A DNA stretch of 64,000 bases. Origin: Coprenecus sp902388455 (GTDB taxonomy: Bacteria; Bacteroidota; Bacteroidia; Bacteroidales; UBA932). The stretch lies in assembly GCA_963931615.1 (NCBI GenBank), contig OZ007032.1:2418001-2482000 (forward strand), read 5' to 3'. Shown piece by piece: positions 28,080 through 37,331 of the stretch. The notes under the pieces were generated by a model. The model did no database searches. It worked only from the letters and a program-made list of their open reading frames with translations, and was not told where the DNA came from. Position 1 is the first letter of the stretch, and each line of letters opens with the position of its first letter. A program made the position numbers and the translations under genes.

Positions 28080-28757
28080 TCAACGGATTTTCGCAATCTG
28101 ATGCAGGACAGCCACCGAACGCAGGTCGATACGGGAGCCGGTATGGTACTCCAGCCAGCGCAGGACGGCCTCCACCAGTTCCTTGCGCTCCGCACCGGTC
28201 ATCGGCACGGCCAGGGCATCCTCGAAGGAGGCCTCGTGAAATGTGAGCAGCCGGGAAGTCTGCTGCGGGGTGAACGGGTTGTAATCCAGGTTAAAACCGC
28301 TCTCGAAGGGAAATCCCAGATAGGCGGCGTACCGGTCCAGGAACCACAGGTGGAAATTCGCTGGGCTGCTCCCCAGAGCCTCCAGCCGCAGCACCGCGTC
28401 CTCCAGGAAATCGTAGAGGTCCTCGTCCCGCTCGGAATGCAGGAGGGTACGGTAGAGCAGCTCGCTGATGAACATCGTTATGGCTATCTTGCTGAAATCC
28501 TCCCGGATCGAGTGCAGGCGATACTTCGGGGAGAACTCCCGCAGGTAGGCCATCCCCGCCTTAGGGCTTTTGGAGGCCACATAATTGACAATACTGAGCG
28601 GATGCAGGAGGACCGCCCCCGGATGGGAGGGCCGCCGCTTGCCGGAGGTACGGAAGGCTCCGCGCAGCATGAGGCTGGTGCGCCCCTCCTCCCGGGTATA
28701 GCCGTGGACTATCAGGGAGGAGTCGCCGTAGCGGGTGGTATGAAGGACAATCATCAT
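28080..28757 (-). CDS. recO: DNA repair protein RecO
   Basis: About 225 aa. It begins MMIVLHTTRYGDSSLIVHGYT, the RecO N-terminal OB-fold signature, with the helical domain following (LYDFLEDAVLRLEALG). RecO loads RecA on SSB-coated DNA in the RecFOR pathway. I choose the start at 28757 because its ATG overlaps the rdgB TGA by 4 nt, arguing for translational coupling; the longer in-frame start at 28793 would overlap rdgB by 40 nt. The canonical C-terminal zinc motif is not evident, as in many Bacteroidota RecO proteins. Confidence 0.88.
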   Translation of the reverse strand: MMIVLHTTRYGDSSLIVHGYTREEGRTSLMLRGAFRTSGKRRPSHPGAVLLHPLSIVNYVASKSPKAGMAYLREFSPKYRLHSIREDFSKIAITMFISELLYRTLLHSERDEDLYDFLEDAVLRLEALGSSPANFHLWFLDRYAAYLGFPFESGFNLDYNPFTPQQTSRLLTFHEASFEDALAVPMTGAERKELVEAVLRWLEYHTGSRIDLRSVAVLHQIAKIR

Positions 28758-29377
28758 CTCCCGCCGCCGGTCAAATGCTCCCTCCGCATCCACTCCGCGA
28801 ACTGCCTCATGGCCTCGCCGCGGTGGGAAATGGCATTTTTCTGCTCATGGGTGAGCTCGGCGAAAGTCTTCTGAAGACCGTATTTCTCCGGAAGGAAGAC
28901 CGGGTCATAGCCGAAGCCGTCCTTTCCGGAGGGAGCGGCGGCAATCTCCCCCTCTACCCTGCCCTCGAAGACCTTCTCCCCGCTGCCGCTGACGTATGCC
29001 ACCACGCAGCGGAAACGGGCGGTGCGCATCCTGTGGCCGTCCTGCTCCGCGGGCACGTCCTTCAATTCGGAGAGGAGCTTGCGGACATTGTCCTCAGCCT
29101 TCTTCCCCGGACCGGCATAGCGGGCCGAGAGCACCCCGGGCGCCCCGCCGAGAGCGTCCACGAAAAGCCCCGTATCATCCGAAAAACACGGCAGACCTGT
29201 CTTCTTATAGACGTACTCCGCCTTCTGGAGCGCATTGCCCTCCAGTGTGTCCGAAGTCTCCGGTATATCCTCATTAATACCAAGTTCCGCCGGAGTCCTC
29301 AACCGGAACTCCAGACCCAGAATCTGTGCGGCCTCCTCGACCTTGTGGCGGTTGCCCGTTGCAAAAACTATTTCCAT
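28754..29377 (-). CDS. rdgB: Non-canonical purine NTP pyrophosphatase (RdgB/HAM1)
   Basis: 207 aa from the ATG at 29377 (MEIVFATGNRHKVEEAAQIL), the standard opening TGNxxK of the Ham1 family. CFSDDTGLFVDALGGAPGVLSARYAG is the conserved nucleotide-binding region, and DGFGYDPVFLPE and ISHRGEA complete the family signatures. It hydrolyses dITP, XTP and similar to the monophosphates, cleaning the nucleotide pool. An ATG 21 nt further upstream is less family-like. Its stop overlaps the recO start. Confidence 0.95.
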   Translation of the reverse strand: MEIVFATGNRHKVEEAAQILGLEFRLRTPAELGINEDIPETSDTLEGNALQKAEYVYKKTGLPCFSDDTGLFVDALGGAPGVLSARYAGPGKKAEDNVRKLLSELKDVPAEQDGHRMRTARFRCVVAYVSGSGEKVFEGRVEGEIAAAPSGKDGFGYDPVFLPEKYGLQKTFAELTHEQKNAISHRGEAMRQFAEWMRREHLTGGGR

Positions 29378-29408
29378 TATATTATTTATTTTCAGCATTA
29401 TAAGATTT

Positions 29409-29741
29409 CTACATAGTGTACTGTGTCCAGTTCAATTGCGAACGCAGTGCGTTCGCAATTGGATAAAGACGATAAAATTGGCGGCACATCTCCAATTGGC
29501 GGACAGAAAAACCACTGCCATACTCCGGCTCCAGCTGCTTGGCAAGATTCTTTATAAGATACGTACCGTAATCGGCACGGTCTTTCCCCAGCTGTTCCTC
29601 TTCAAAAATGCGCCGGCCTATATGCCAGTACATCTGTACCCGGCAGGAATCCACACTACGTACTGCCTGCGATCTGGCAGCACTGATGATTTCACGAACA
29701 TAGTTTAAAAGTGATGATTTTACTTTTTCTACTCCAGACAT
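29409..29741 (-). pseudogene. N-terminal fragment of DUF1016/YhcG-type PDDEXK nuclease
   Basis: About 110 aa from the ATG at 29741. It carries the DUF1016 N-terminal region: IISAARSQAVRSVDSCRVQMYWHIGRRIFEEEQ, YGTYLIKNLAKQLEPEYGSGFSVRQLEMCRQFY, LYPIANALRSQLNWTQY. It then stops where intact proteins continue for a further 200 or more residues with the nuclease domain. A 29-bp palindrome (29433-29461) lies within the last codons. A longer but also truncated relative is at 54514-55329. This is probably a relic of a horizontally acquired nuclease gene. Confidence 0.8.
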
Positions 29742-29805
29742 ATCCTTCTTCTCTTTTCTTTTTCTTGTACGCAAAAATAGCAAAAATAAAATCATTTAAC
29801 AATCG

Positions 29806-30753
29806 TCACTGCCTACCCTTGTGCCGGCCTTCGGAGAGGACTACGGCGGTGACGGCGATGATGATCAGGATGATGCCGGCGGCGGTGCGGAGGGTGAAGG
29901 CCTCGGAGAGGGCCAGGACGCCTATGACCACGGCAGTAAGGGGCTCGAGGGCACCGAGGATGGCGCTGAGGGTGGGGCCGATGCGCTTGATGGCCGCTAC
30001 GAGGGTGATGTTGGAGACGGCGGTGCCGAGCAGGGCGATGCCGAGGATATTGGCCCAGAGGAAGCCGTCGGAGAGGGGCACCCAGCGGACTCCGCCCGAG
30101 AGCATGCCGAGGAGAGTAAAGCTGACGGCGCCGAAGCCCATGACGTAGACGGTCAAGGGGAGGGTCGGCATGTTCTGGACGGCTGTCTTGCGCACGCCGA
30201 CGATGTAGGTACCGTAGGCTATTACGGAGAGCGCGGCCCAGAGAATGCCGGCGATGACATTGCCGTCCTCGAGCCGGATGTCGCCTCCTGCCAGGAAGCC
30301 GGCTCCGACCAGGGAGAGGATGATGGCGCCGATCTTGACCCAGGAGCGGGGCTCGTGGAAGACCGTCATCATGACGGCGGCCACAAAGAGCGGGTACATG
30401 AAGTGAATCGTAGAGGCAACTCCGCTGGCGATATTCTCGTAGGCTATCAGCAGGCTGATGGCGGTCAGGGCACAGAAGAAGCTGACGGTCAGCAGCGGGA
30501 GCCAGGCACCCTTCGGGACACGGAAGGACTTGCGCATGAGCAGGCCCACTGCCAGCAGGACGAGGGTAGCCACACCCCAACGGTAGGCGAGCACCTCGAA
30601 CGGCGAGAAGCCCGCATCCATGAGGGTGACCGAGAAAAACGGCACGAAGCCGAATGTCAGGGAAGAGATGGCGGCGAGGATGATGCCGCCGGTCTTTCCT
30701 GCGCCCATTCCGCTGACTTTCCTCTTATCAACAGCAACACGAAGTGATTCCAT
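29806..30753 (-). CDS. EamA/DMT family transporter
   Basis: About 315 aa with ten hydrophobic helices in two EamA repeats (first around residues 20-150, GIILAAISSLTFGFVPFFSV; second around 170-310, GILWAALSVIAYGTYIVG and AILGALEPLTAVVIGVLAL). These drug/metabolite transporters export amino acids or other metabolites; the substrate is unassigned. I choose the start at 30753 because a TACATTTG box sits at 30760-30767 and would overlap the upstream ATG at 30762. An internal methionine (MGAGKTGG) is another possible start. Confidence 0.88.
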   Translation of the reverse strand: MESLRVAVDKRKVSGMGAGKTGGIILAAISSLTFGFVPFFSVTLMDAGFSPFEVLAYRWGVATLVLLAVGLLMRKSFRVPKGAWLPLLTVSFFCALTAISLLIAYENIASGVASTIHFMYPLFVAAVMMTVFHEPRSWVKIGAIILSLVGAGFLAGGDIRLEDGNVIAGILWAALSVIAYGTYIVGVRKTAVQNMPTLPLTVYVMGFGAVSFTLLGMLSGGVRWVPLSDGFLWANILGIALLGTAVSNITLVAAIKRIGPTLSAILGALEPLTAVVIGVLALSEAFTLRTAAGIILIIIAVTAVVLSEGRHKGRQ

Positions 30754-30759
30754 AAGGCG

Positions 30760-30767
30760 CAAATGTA
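30760..30767 (-). promoter_or_regulatory. -7 promoter box for the EamA transporter
   Basis: The minus strand reads TACATTTG only 6 nt upstream of the chosen ATG at 30753. Either the mRNA is nearly leaderless or translation starts at the internal methionine further in. Confidence 0.5.
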
Positions 30768-30858
30768 GCTAAAATACCGCTACAGTTTCCGCAAAACACA
30801 CAAGCGGGCAAGGGTCTAAATTGCAACTATCAATAAAACAGTCACTTTGTGTTTAGAG

Positions 30859-30899
30859 AAGGTGTCGTGTTACATTCTGAAACGGCGACATGGCACCTT
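30859..30899 (-). repeat. 41-nt REP-like palindrome (third copy)
   Basis: Read on the minus strand it begins AAGGTGCCATGTCGCCGTTT and ends CACCTT, 41 nt in all. It matches the two elements flanking the RAYT gene at 42462 and 43698 in length, arms and the GCCGTTT core. It lies in the 235-bp gap between the EamA and RNase R genes, where I see nothing else. Confidence 0.7.
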
Positions 30900-31002
30900 T
30901 TCAAAGCACAACATCCTTACGTTCAATTAATTGTGATTTTCAACCGTGCCCGTTGCCAGGAATATTGACGCCGGTATGCACTTCCATCGCACTGCCTTTG
31001 TC

Positions 31003-33222
31003 TCACAGCTCCTTCTTACTTTTCAGGTCTTCTCCGTCAACTAATTCATAATCGATGATCTTCTGTTCAAGGGAAGCGCGGACCACCCTGATCCAGACCT
31101 TGTCGCCCATGGTGAAGCGGTGACCGCGGGAACGTCCCACGATGGAGTAGGTCTCCTCGTCGAACTGGTAGAAGTCGCCGGGGATGTCCCTGACGGGCAC
31201 CATGCCCTCCACCTTGTCCGGCTCGGTCTCCACGTAGAGACCCCACTCGGTCAGGCCCGAAACGGTGCCGGAGAATATCTGGCCGACCTTGTCCTGCATA
31301 TACTCGCAAAGCTTGTACTTGATGCTGGAACGCTCGGCCTCGGTAGCTATCTGCTCGCGCTGGGAAGCGTACTGGCAGCAGGTCTCGTAGTATTCCTTGT
31401 TCTGGGATTCGACTCCGGCCAGATACATGGCCAGCAGGCGGTGTACCATCATGTCGGGATATCGTCTGATGGGTGAGGTGAAGTGGGTGTAGTATTTGAA
31501 TGCCAGTCCGTAATGGCCAACATTGTCGGTTGTGTAATGGGCACGGGCCATGGAGCGCAGGGCCATCATCACCACAGCTTCCTCTTCAGGACGGCCCTTG
31601 ACGGTGCCGAGCAGGTTGTTGATGCGCTGGGCCACATTCTTGCCCTTTATCTCCTTGACCTTCACACCTTCGGGGAACCGCTTGGGTTCCTCTTTTTTCT
31701 GGCCGTCCTCCATCGCTCCCGGCTCCATCGGGAAGTCGTAGCCGAAGAGACGGACAAACTTGCGGAGTACTCCGAGCTTCTCCTCGTTGGGATCCTCGTG
31801 GACACGGTAAACGAAGGTCTTGGCCTTCTTCGTCTTGGGCACCTTGCCCACATACTCGGCCACGGCACGGTTGGCCAGCAGCATGAACTCCTCGATGAGC
31901 CAGTTGGCCTCCTTCGATATCTTCTCGTAGACCCTTACCGGCTTGCCCGTCTCGTCGACCTCGACCTTCATCTCGGGACGCTCAAAGGCGATGGCACCGG
32001 CGGCGAAGCGTTTCTTCCTCAGGACAGAGGCTATCTTGTGCAGGGCGGTGATCTCCTTGGCGAGCGGGCCGTTGCCGGTCTCGATGACGGCCTGGGCCTC
32101 GTCGTAGTTGAAGCGGTAGTCGGACTTGATGACGGTGCGGCCGAACCAGCTCTTCTTGACCACTCCTGTAGATGTGATGTCAAATACTGCTGAAAAGCAG
32201 AGCTTTTCCTCGCCCGGTCTCAAGGAGCACAGGTTGTTCGAGAGCTTCTCGGGGAGCATGGGCACTGTGCGGTCCACTAAGTAGACCGAGGTACCGCGTT
32301 CGTAGGCGCACTTGTCAATGATGGAGCCGGGGGTCACATAGTGGGTCACATCGGCGATATGCACTCCTACCTCTATGTTGCCGTCCTCGAGCTCGCGGTA
32401 CGAGAGGGCGTCGTCAAAGTCCTTTGCGTCGGCAGGGTCAATAGTGAATGTGGTCACCTTGCGGAAGTCCCTGCGCTCGGCAATGTCCTTGGGGGTTATA
32501 TTGTCCGGCACGGCTGCGGCTGCGGCCTCCACCTCGGGCTCGAAGCGGTACGGCAGGCCGTACTCGGCCAGGATGGCGTGCATCTCGGTGTCATTGGCAC
32601 CCGGCTCGCCCAGTACGTCTATGATGCGGCCAGTGGGGGCCGGAGCCTTCCTCGGCCAGTCGGTCACGATGACAGCGGCCTTCAGGCCCGACACGTCGCC
32701 GGGTTTCCAGGTCCGCTGGCCGTTCTCTCCGAAACATCTGTCTATCTCCTTGAGTGGTATGCTGATATCGTAGGGCATGCTGCGGCTCTCCATGATCAGC
32801 CAGGCCTCACCGCGGGATATCTGCAGAACCCCGATATGAGGCTTGGAAGAGCGCTCGAGCACTGTGATTATCTCGCCCTCGATACGCTTGGGCTTACCGT
32901 CGGCACCGACACCCTTGGCCTTGGTCGTCAGCACCTTGACTATATCGCCGTTGAGAGCCCCGCGCATCTTGTGCTGAGGCACGAACACATCATTGTCCCT
33001 GTCCGGCACCTCCACGAAGCCGTAACCCTCGCGGGTCATGCTCACCGTACCGGTCAGCTCCTCCTTGTTGAAATGCTCCTTCTTTCCTTTGGATTTCTTC
33101 TTTCCGCCCGAACGCTCCTTCCTCTTGAGATTCAGCTCCTTCTGCATTGCCTTCTGGTCAGGCGTCTGATTCTTCCCGTGCTTTCCACGCGGACGGGAAG
33201 AGGGTCTTTTCTTTCTTGTCAT
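31003..33222 (-). CDS. rnr: Ribonuclease R
   Basis: 739 aa. A lysine/arginine-rich N-terminal tail (GKKKSKGKKEH) precedes cold-shock-like domains (GYGFVEVPDRDNDVFVP). The RNB catalytic domain follows, with TIDPADAKDFDDALS near 262-275 carrying the metal-binding aspartates and GLAFKYYTHFTSPIRRYPD downstream. A C-terminal S1 domain begins near GQIFSGTVSGLTEWGLYVE. It is a 3'-5' exoribonuclease that degrades structured RNA. A TATCTTTG box lies 23 nt upstream. The gene ends opposite the REP-containing gap. Confidence 0.96.
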   Translation of the reverse strand: MTRKKRPSSRPRGKHGKNQTPDQKAMQKELNLKRKERSGGKKKSKGKKEHFNKEELTGTVSMTREGYGFVEVPDRDNDVFVPQHKMRGALNGDIVKVLTTKAKGVGADGKPKRIEGEIITVLERSSKPHIGVLQISRGEAWLIMESRSMPYDISIPLKEIDRCFGENGQRTWKPGDVSGLKAAVIVTDWPRKAPAPTGRIIDVLGEPGANDTEMHAILAEYGLPYRFEPEVEAAAAAVPDNITPKDIAERRDFRKVTTFTIDPADAKDFDDALSYRELEDGNIEVGVHIADVTHYVTPGSIIDKCAYERGTSVYLVDRTVPMLPEKLSNNLCSLRPGEEKLCFSAVFDITSTGVVKKSWFGRTVIKSDYRFNYDEAQAVIETGNGPLAKEITALHKIASVLRKKRFAAGAIAFERPEMKVEVDETGKPVRVYEKISKEANWLIEEFMLLANRAVAEYVGKVPKTKKAKTFVYRVHEDPNEEKLGVLRKFVRLFGYDFPMEPGAMEDGQKKEEPKRFPEGVKVKEIKGKNVAQRINNLLGTVKGRPEEEAVVMMALRSMARAHYTTDNVGHYGLAFKYYTHFTSPIRRYPDMMVHRLLAMYLAGVESQNKEYYETCCQYASQREQIATEAERSSIKYKLCEYMQDKVGQIFSGTVSGLTEWGLYVETEPDKVEGMVPVRDIPGDFYQFDEETYSIVGRSRGHRFTMGDKVWIRVVRASLEQKIIDYELVDGEDLKSKKEL

Positions 33223-33245
33223 ATACTCTATTCTGTTATCAGAGG

Positions 33246-33253
33246 CAAAGATA
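33246..33253 (-). promoter_or_regulatory. -7 promoter box for rnr
   Basis: The minus strand reads TATCTTTG, a perfect consensus match 23 nt before the RNase R start codon. Confidence 0.6.
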
Positions 33254-33313
33254 AGAAGAATCGTGCTTGTTTGAGCCTTTTATGACAAATAGATACATCT
33301 ACACTCCGTCCGC

Positions 33314-35346
33314 TCAGTCCTTTCTCAAAGCCAGCGCCGGATTGGTGTTCATCAGCTGCACGGCCCGGTATGAGATGGAAAGCGCGGCTATCACCCCCAC
33401 GATGAGCAGGGCCAGCAGGTATATCCACCAGTGGTTGTCAATGCGGTAGGAGTAGGTCTGCAGCCAGCGTCCGGTGTAGGTGTAAATCAGAGGAGTGGCA
33501 ATGACCGCGGCAATCAGCGAGGCCGACAGGAAGCTGGCGAGGGTATGGGTGTAGATTTCCAGCCGGGGGCAGCCCATAATCTTGCGGATGGCGGTGCTCT
33601 TGGCCCTCTGACGGGCGTAGTAGGTGCTCATGGCGACCATGGCCATGACCGTCAGGACGATGGTCAGCAGGGCGAAAAGGCTGGTGAGCCTGAGGCTGCG
33701 GTCCTCCGAAGCATAGGCCCTGCGGGTAAAATAGCTGGTATTAGGCAGAGGGTCGGAGTTCTGACTGAGAACCTTCACTTCTAAAAGACGCAGCGCGGTA
33801 GTATCTCCGCCATACATCACTATGTTGTATCGGTTCCCGTCAATCTGCACCCCCCAGTAAGCCCTCCGGCTCCCGGCCGGACAACCCTGCACCCATCCGG
33901 CATCCGCCACGCACGGCAGGGATTTGAGCCGGTCCTTGAGAAAATCGTCCAGGTCCTGAGTGTTGGAGACGGTCACATCCACCAGGGAATCCCGGGTATA
34001 GCCCATGGGCCTCTCCACCATGTGGCGCAGCTGCAGGAACATGGCAATGGCTATCGCGACGGCCCCGATGGCTGCTGTATTCTGGACAACGAGGAAAATC
34101 CTTCCGAGCACCATCCTGCTTGCCCGCGTGAACTCGCCCCTGACGATGTCTATCGGCCTGTAGCGGGAAATCATCAGGGCCGGGATGATACCGGCTATGA
34201 CGGACAGCAGCATGATGACTCCGGCCCATAGAGCAGCGGTACCCCAGGTCAGGGACGACAGCGGACTGTAGTTTTTCCCGATAAGGGCGCTGAACATGGG
34301 AGCGGCGGCCTCGGCCAGGACAAATCCGAGGACGAACGATACGGCCGTCACGACAAAGGACTCCCCGATGTAGCGGAGGATGACACCCCCGCGGGAGGAG
34401 CCTATCAGCCTGCGCGTCGCCATCTCCCTGACCCTGAATCCCACCTGGGCTGTGGTCAGCGAGATATAGTTGAGCAGGGCGAATACCAGCAGCAGCACTC
34501 CGGCGGCAGTGACCAGCCGCAGCATGTCCCGGTTGACAATATTCTCGAAAAGGCGCGGGAGGTGGCTCCTGCCCCGTAGTGTATCTTCTTGAACGGCACG
34601 AGATTGTACTCCGTGCAGACGCCTGAGATGTACAACTCGTCGCTCTACTTCAGGATGCCGAGGATTTCCCGGCCTATCCAGCTCACGTCAGCACCTTCCC
34701 GGACCTTGTAGAAAGTCACTGTAGAACCGTAGCCGTTGCGCGTCAGATGAGGCAGGAACCTCTCCAGCATATCCAGGCGGTAGATCATGTCGCACCCGGG
34801 CAGCACGGTCCGCTCCATATCCTCGAACACTCCCGTTATGGTCAGCGTAGTCTTCCCGTCCCCGGCCGTTATGTCAATGCCGTTGCCCACCGCATTGCCC
34901 CCGGGGAAATATGTATTCGCAAACGATTGCGAGACAATAACCGAGCCCACAGCCTCCAGAGCCCCTTTCCGGTCACCGGCCGCCATAGGAAGAGGGATGA
35001 GCGACAAGAAATTGGAGTCCACGCATAGGGCATTCTGCACCATGGTCCTGTCCCCGACCGACACACTCAGGTCCCACCCGTTGACAGACATGGTGCCGAC
35101 TGTCCTGCAGACAGCCTCGATATCCGGATAGCGGCCCTCCACAGCCCCCTTGACAGTACCGCTGAGACTGAAGAGCTCCGCATCCGAGCCGACATAGACA
35201 TCGTCACCGACAAACGTGTCATAGCTGCGCTCCTGAGTCACGTACGTGCCTATGAAGATAATGAATGCCAGGGCGATGGCCATACCGGCCACCTCTATCA
35301 CCGTATAGAGCCTGTTGCGGGATACGAATCGGAGAAAGGATTTCAT
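33314..35346 (-). pseudogene. FtsX-type ABC transporter permease broken by a nonsense codon and a frameshift
   Basis: Two open frames form one permease. The 5' part (35346 to 34645) has the first helix and MacB-like periplasmic region and stops at an amber codon after REILGILK. In-frame sequence continues SDELYISGVCTEYNLVPFKK, then near 34560 a frameshift moves homology to the frame entering the second part (RSHLPRLFENIVNRDMLRL), which runs to 33314 with the remaining helices and the terminal NPALALRKD. Joined, it would be about 680 aa. Such permeases usually export peptides or sense antimicrobial peptides. It is a relative of the remnant at 4674-5558. Confidence 0.85.
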
Positions 35347-35451
35347 ATTGTCTTGTCACAAATAGGTTACTGCAATTATTCGTTGCAAAAATTATGCCTT
35401 GTCAAGCATATCGCTGTATCACAATCACTTAAGCAACTCTCAAAAACATTC

Positions 35452-35511
35452 AATTGTATAAAATTCATACGACAAGTGTCTAATTTTTTGAAAATTGTAT
35501 AAAAATCATAC
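35452..35511. repeat. Two 19-bp direct repeats, 41 bp apart, upstream of the broken permease
   Basis: AATTGTATAAAATTCATAC at 35452-35470 recurs with one change at 35493-35511. The AT-rich setting and the location about 110 bp upstream of the permease start suggest binding sites of a response regulator or another transcription factor, possibly now without a functional target. Confidence 0.5.
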
Positions 35512-35546
35512 ATACAGCCGGTAATCCGGCATCCCATTCCAGTGCG

Positions 35547-35617
35547 CACCTCCGGAAGGTGAGCACCTCCGGAAGGTGAGACAGAAACGCGGAGAAACCA
35601 CACACCTTCGGAAGGTG
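35547..35617 (+). repeat. CACCT(T/C)CGGAAGGTG palindromes, second locus
   Basis: Three 15-nt palindromes start at 35547, 35564 and 35603; the last two are 39 bp apart as in the lattice at 6465-6785. The intervening sequence (GAGACAGAAACGCGGAGAAA) is also shared with that block, so the two loci are related by dispersal. Confidence 0.8.
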
Positions 35618-35665
35618 GAAAGAGGGGAAAATGCCACAACTAAGAAAACGAAAGAGGAGGAATGC

Positions 35666-36190
35666 CGCAACGGCAGTGAATCGTGGGATTCGGTGCCATT
35701 GTAGAAAGGGGACGAAAGGGCAATGCCGTTCACAGGCGCCGTGACGAGGGTTGCAGCAAAACAGGGCCTCCGCAACGGCAGTGAATCGTGGGATTCGGTG
35801 CCATTGTGGAAAGGGGACGAAAGGGCAATGCCGTTCACAGGCGCCGTGACGAGGGTTGCAGCAAAACAGGGCCTCCGCAACGGCAGTGAATCGTGGGATT
35901 CGGTGCCATTGTGGAAAGGGGACGAAAGGGCAATGCCGTTCACAGGCGCCGTGACGAGGGATGCAGCGAAACAGGGCCTCCGCAACGGCAGTGAATCGTG
36001 GGATTCGGTGCCATTGTGGAAAGGGGACGAAAGGGCAATGCCGTTCACAGGCGCCGTGACGAGGGATGCAGCGAAACAGGGCCTCCGCAACGGCAGTGAA
36101 TCGTGGGATTCGGCGCCATTGTGGAAAGGGGACGAAAGGGCAATGCCGTTCACAGGCGCCGTGACGAGGGATGCAGCGAAACAGGGCCTC
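35666..36190 (+). repeat. Tandem array of five 105-bp units
   Basis: Units start at 35666, 35771, 35876, 35981 and 36086, each exactly 105 bp, with a partial sixth from 36191. Copies differ at only a few positions. Each opens with a long imperfect hairpin (CCGCAACGGCA ... TGCCATTGTGG around GAATC-GTGG-GATTC); the partial sixth carries the perfect arm pair as at 5927. The unit length is a multiple of three, so both strands have open frames, but no start, signal or domain supports coding. Confidence 0.9.
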
Positions 36191-36257
36191 CGCAACGGCA
36201 CCGAATCCCGGGATTTGCTGCCGTTGCGGAAACAAAACCGAAACTTTTATTATCTTT

Positions 36258-37297
36258 AACGTGAGTTCGGGATAATTTAGAATAGGACCAGTTGTCCGTC
36301 ATTGATAAAAGTGACGTCCACCGATGGCTTTTTGGGGAAGAAACAATAAGCAGCGATAGCCGAGAGAATGTTGACAATGAAGTTGTTGAAAGAGCGGTGC
36401 CTGGAGTGCTCTATCTGTGCGATGTTCTTCAGCTCGTCGTTGACGGTCTCAATGACGGCCCTCTTGCGCAGCAGAATCTTGTCCTCCGCACGCATGAGCA
36501 TGTTCCTCATATTGTTGCGCACGCGCGTGACGAGCTGTATTCCGTTGATGAAGAGCATCTCGAAAAGGGCCTTGCCTATATATCCCCGGTCTCCGCAGAG
36601 CTTGCCCCTGATGTCCTGCACGTAGCGCTCGTTCCTGAGCGGCTCGCGGTCATCGGTATTACCGGGTGTAATCATGAAATTGAGTATTTCTCCGCGGTCG
36701 TTGATTATCAGGTGCAGCTTGAAGCCATAGAACCAGCCCATGGTGGTCTTTCCTTTCTTGGCCAGACCGGAGAAAGTACGGTGCGAGTGCATGCGCTTGA
36801 TGTGGCACACTCTCAGTGCCGTCGAGTCCGTGAAGCTGATGCCGGTGCACTTGCCCAGAAGCACGTCCTTGATGAACAATGCCAGGCAGAGGGCCACTTC
36901 CTTTTCCAGCTCCACGAAGCGGCTGTAGGAGGAGAGGACGGGGAACAGGTGCCGCATGTGGTGGCTGACGTATTCGAGGTAGAAGTGCTTGAAGCAGCGG
37001 AAGCCCCCGGTATGGAACAGGATGAGTATGACCATTATCTCCGCATCGCTCATGCGGTTGGGCTTGTTCCTGCGACGTTTGCCGTCATTCCGTCCCTCAT
37101 CGAGGGAGTATTTCTGCCTGACTTTTGAAAATTCCCTGCTGTATTCGTCGGCCATGTAGAAAATTTCAATAACTTTGTCCTCTGTGATCATAGCGGTAAG
37201 AGTGTTATGTTTGTTTTCTTGATACTTTAAATTTAATACTTGCCGCTATTTTCCAAATAATTAATGACTTAGATTTAACTTTATTTCGAACTCACGT
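36258..37297. mobile_element. IS982-family insertion sequence, complete
   Basis: The ends are inverted repeats of about 17 bp: ACGTGAGTTCGGGATAA at 36258-36274 and its complement, with two mismatches, at 37281-37297. The element is 1040 bp with one transposase gene. It is flanked by a perfect 7-bp direct repeat ATCTTTA (36251-36257 and 37298-37304), a target-site duplication, so the insertion is fairly recent. Confidence 0.92.
36277..37191 (-). CDS. IS982-family DDE transposase
   Basis: 304 aa, the usual length for the family. N-terminal segment MSDAEIMVILILFHTGGFRCFKHFY matches IS982 proteins. DDE residues are recognisable in SFTDSTAL, the LCGDRGYIG block, and VIETVNDELKN near the C terminus. 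The frame is uninterrupted and the gene lies between intact terminal repeats, so the element may be active. It catalyses DNA strand transfer at the element's ends. Confidence 0.93.
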   Translation of the reverse strand: MITEDKVIEIFYMADEYSREFSKVRQKYSLDEGRNDGKRRRNKPNRMSDAEIMVILILFHTGGFRCFKHFYLEYVSHHMRHLFPVLSSYSRFVELEKEVALCLALFIKDVLLGKCTGISFTDSTALRVCHIKRMHSHRTFSGLAKKGKTTMGWFYGFKLHLIINDRGEILNFMITPGNTDDREPLRNERYVQDIRGKLCGDRGYIGKALFEMLFINGIQLVTRVRNNMRNMLMRAEDKILLRKRAVIETVNDELKNIAQIEHSRHRSFNNFIVNILSAIAAYCFFPKKPSVDVTFINDGQLVLF

Positions 37298-37331
37298 ATC
37301 TTTACAAACTAAATTCTTTAAACAAGAAGAG

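Noticed and set aside
35480..36259. Long open frames on both strands across the 105-bp array (for example 251 codons on minus, 178 on plus).
   Set aside because: The unit length is divisible by three and stop-poor, so any frame stays open. No start context, signal peptide, promoter or domain, and the peptide repeats on both strands look equally arbitrary.
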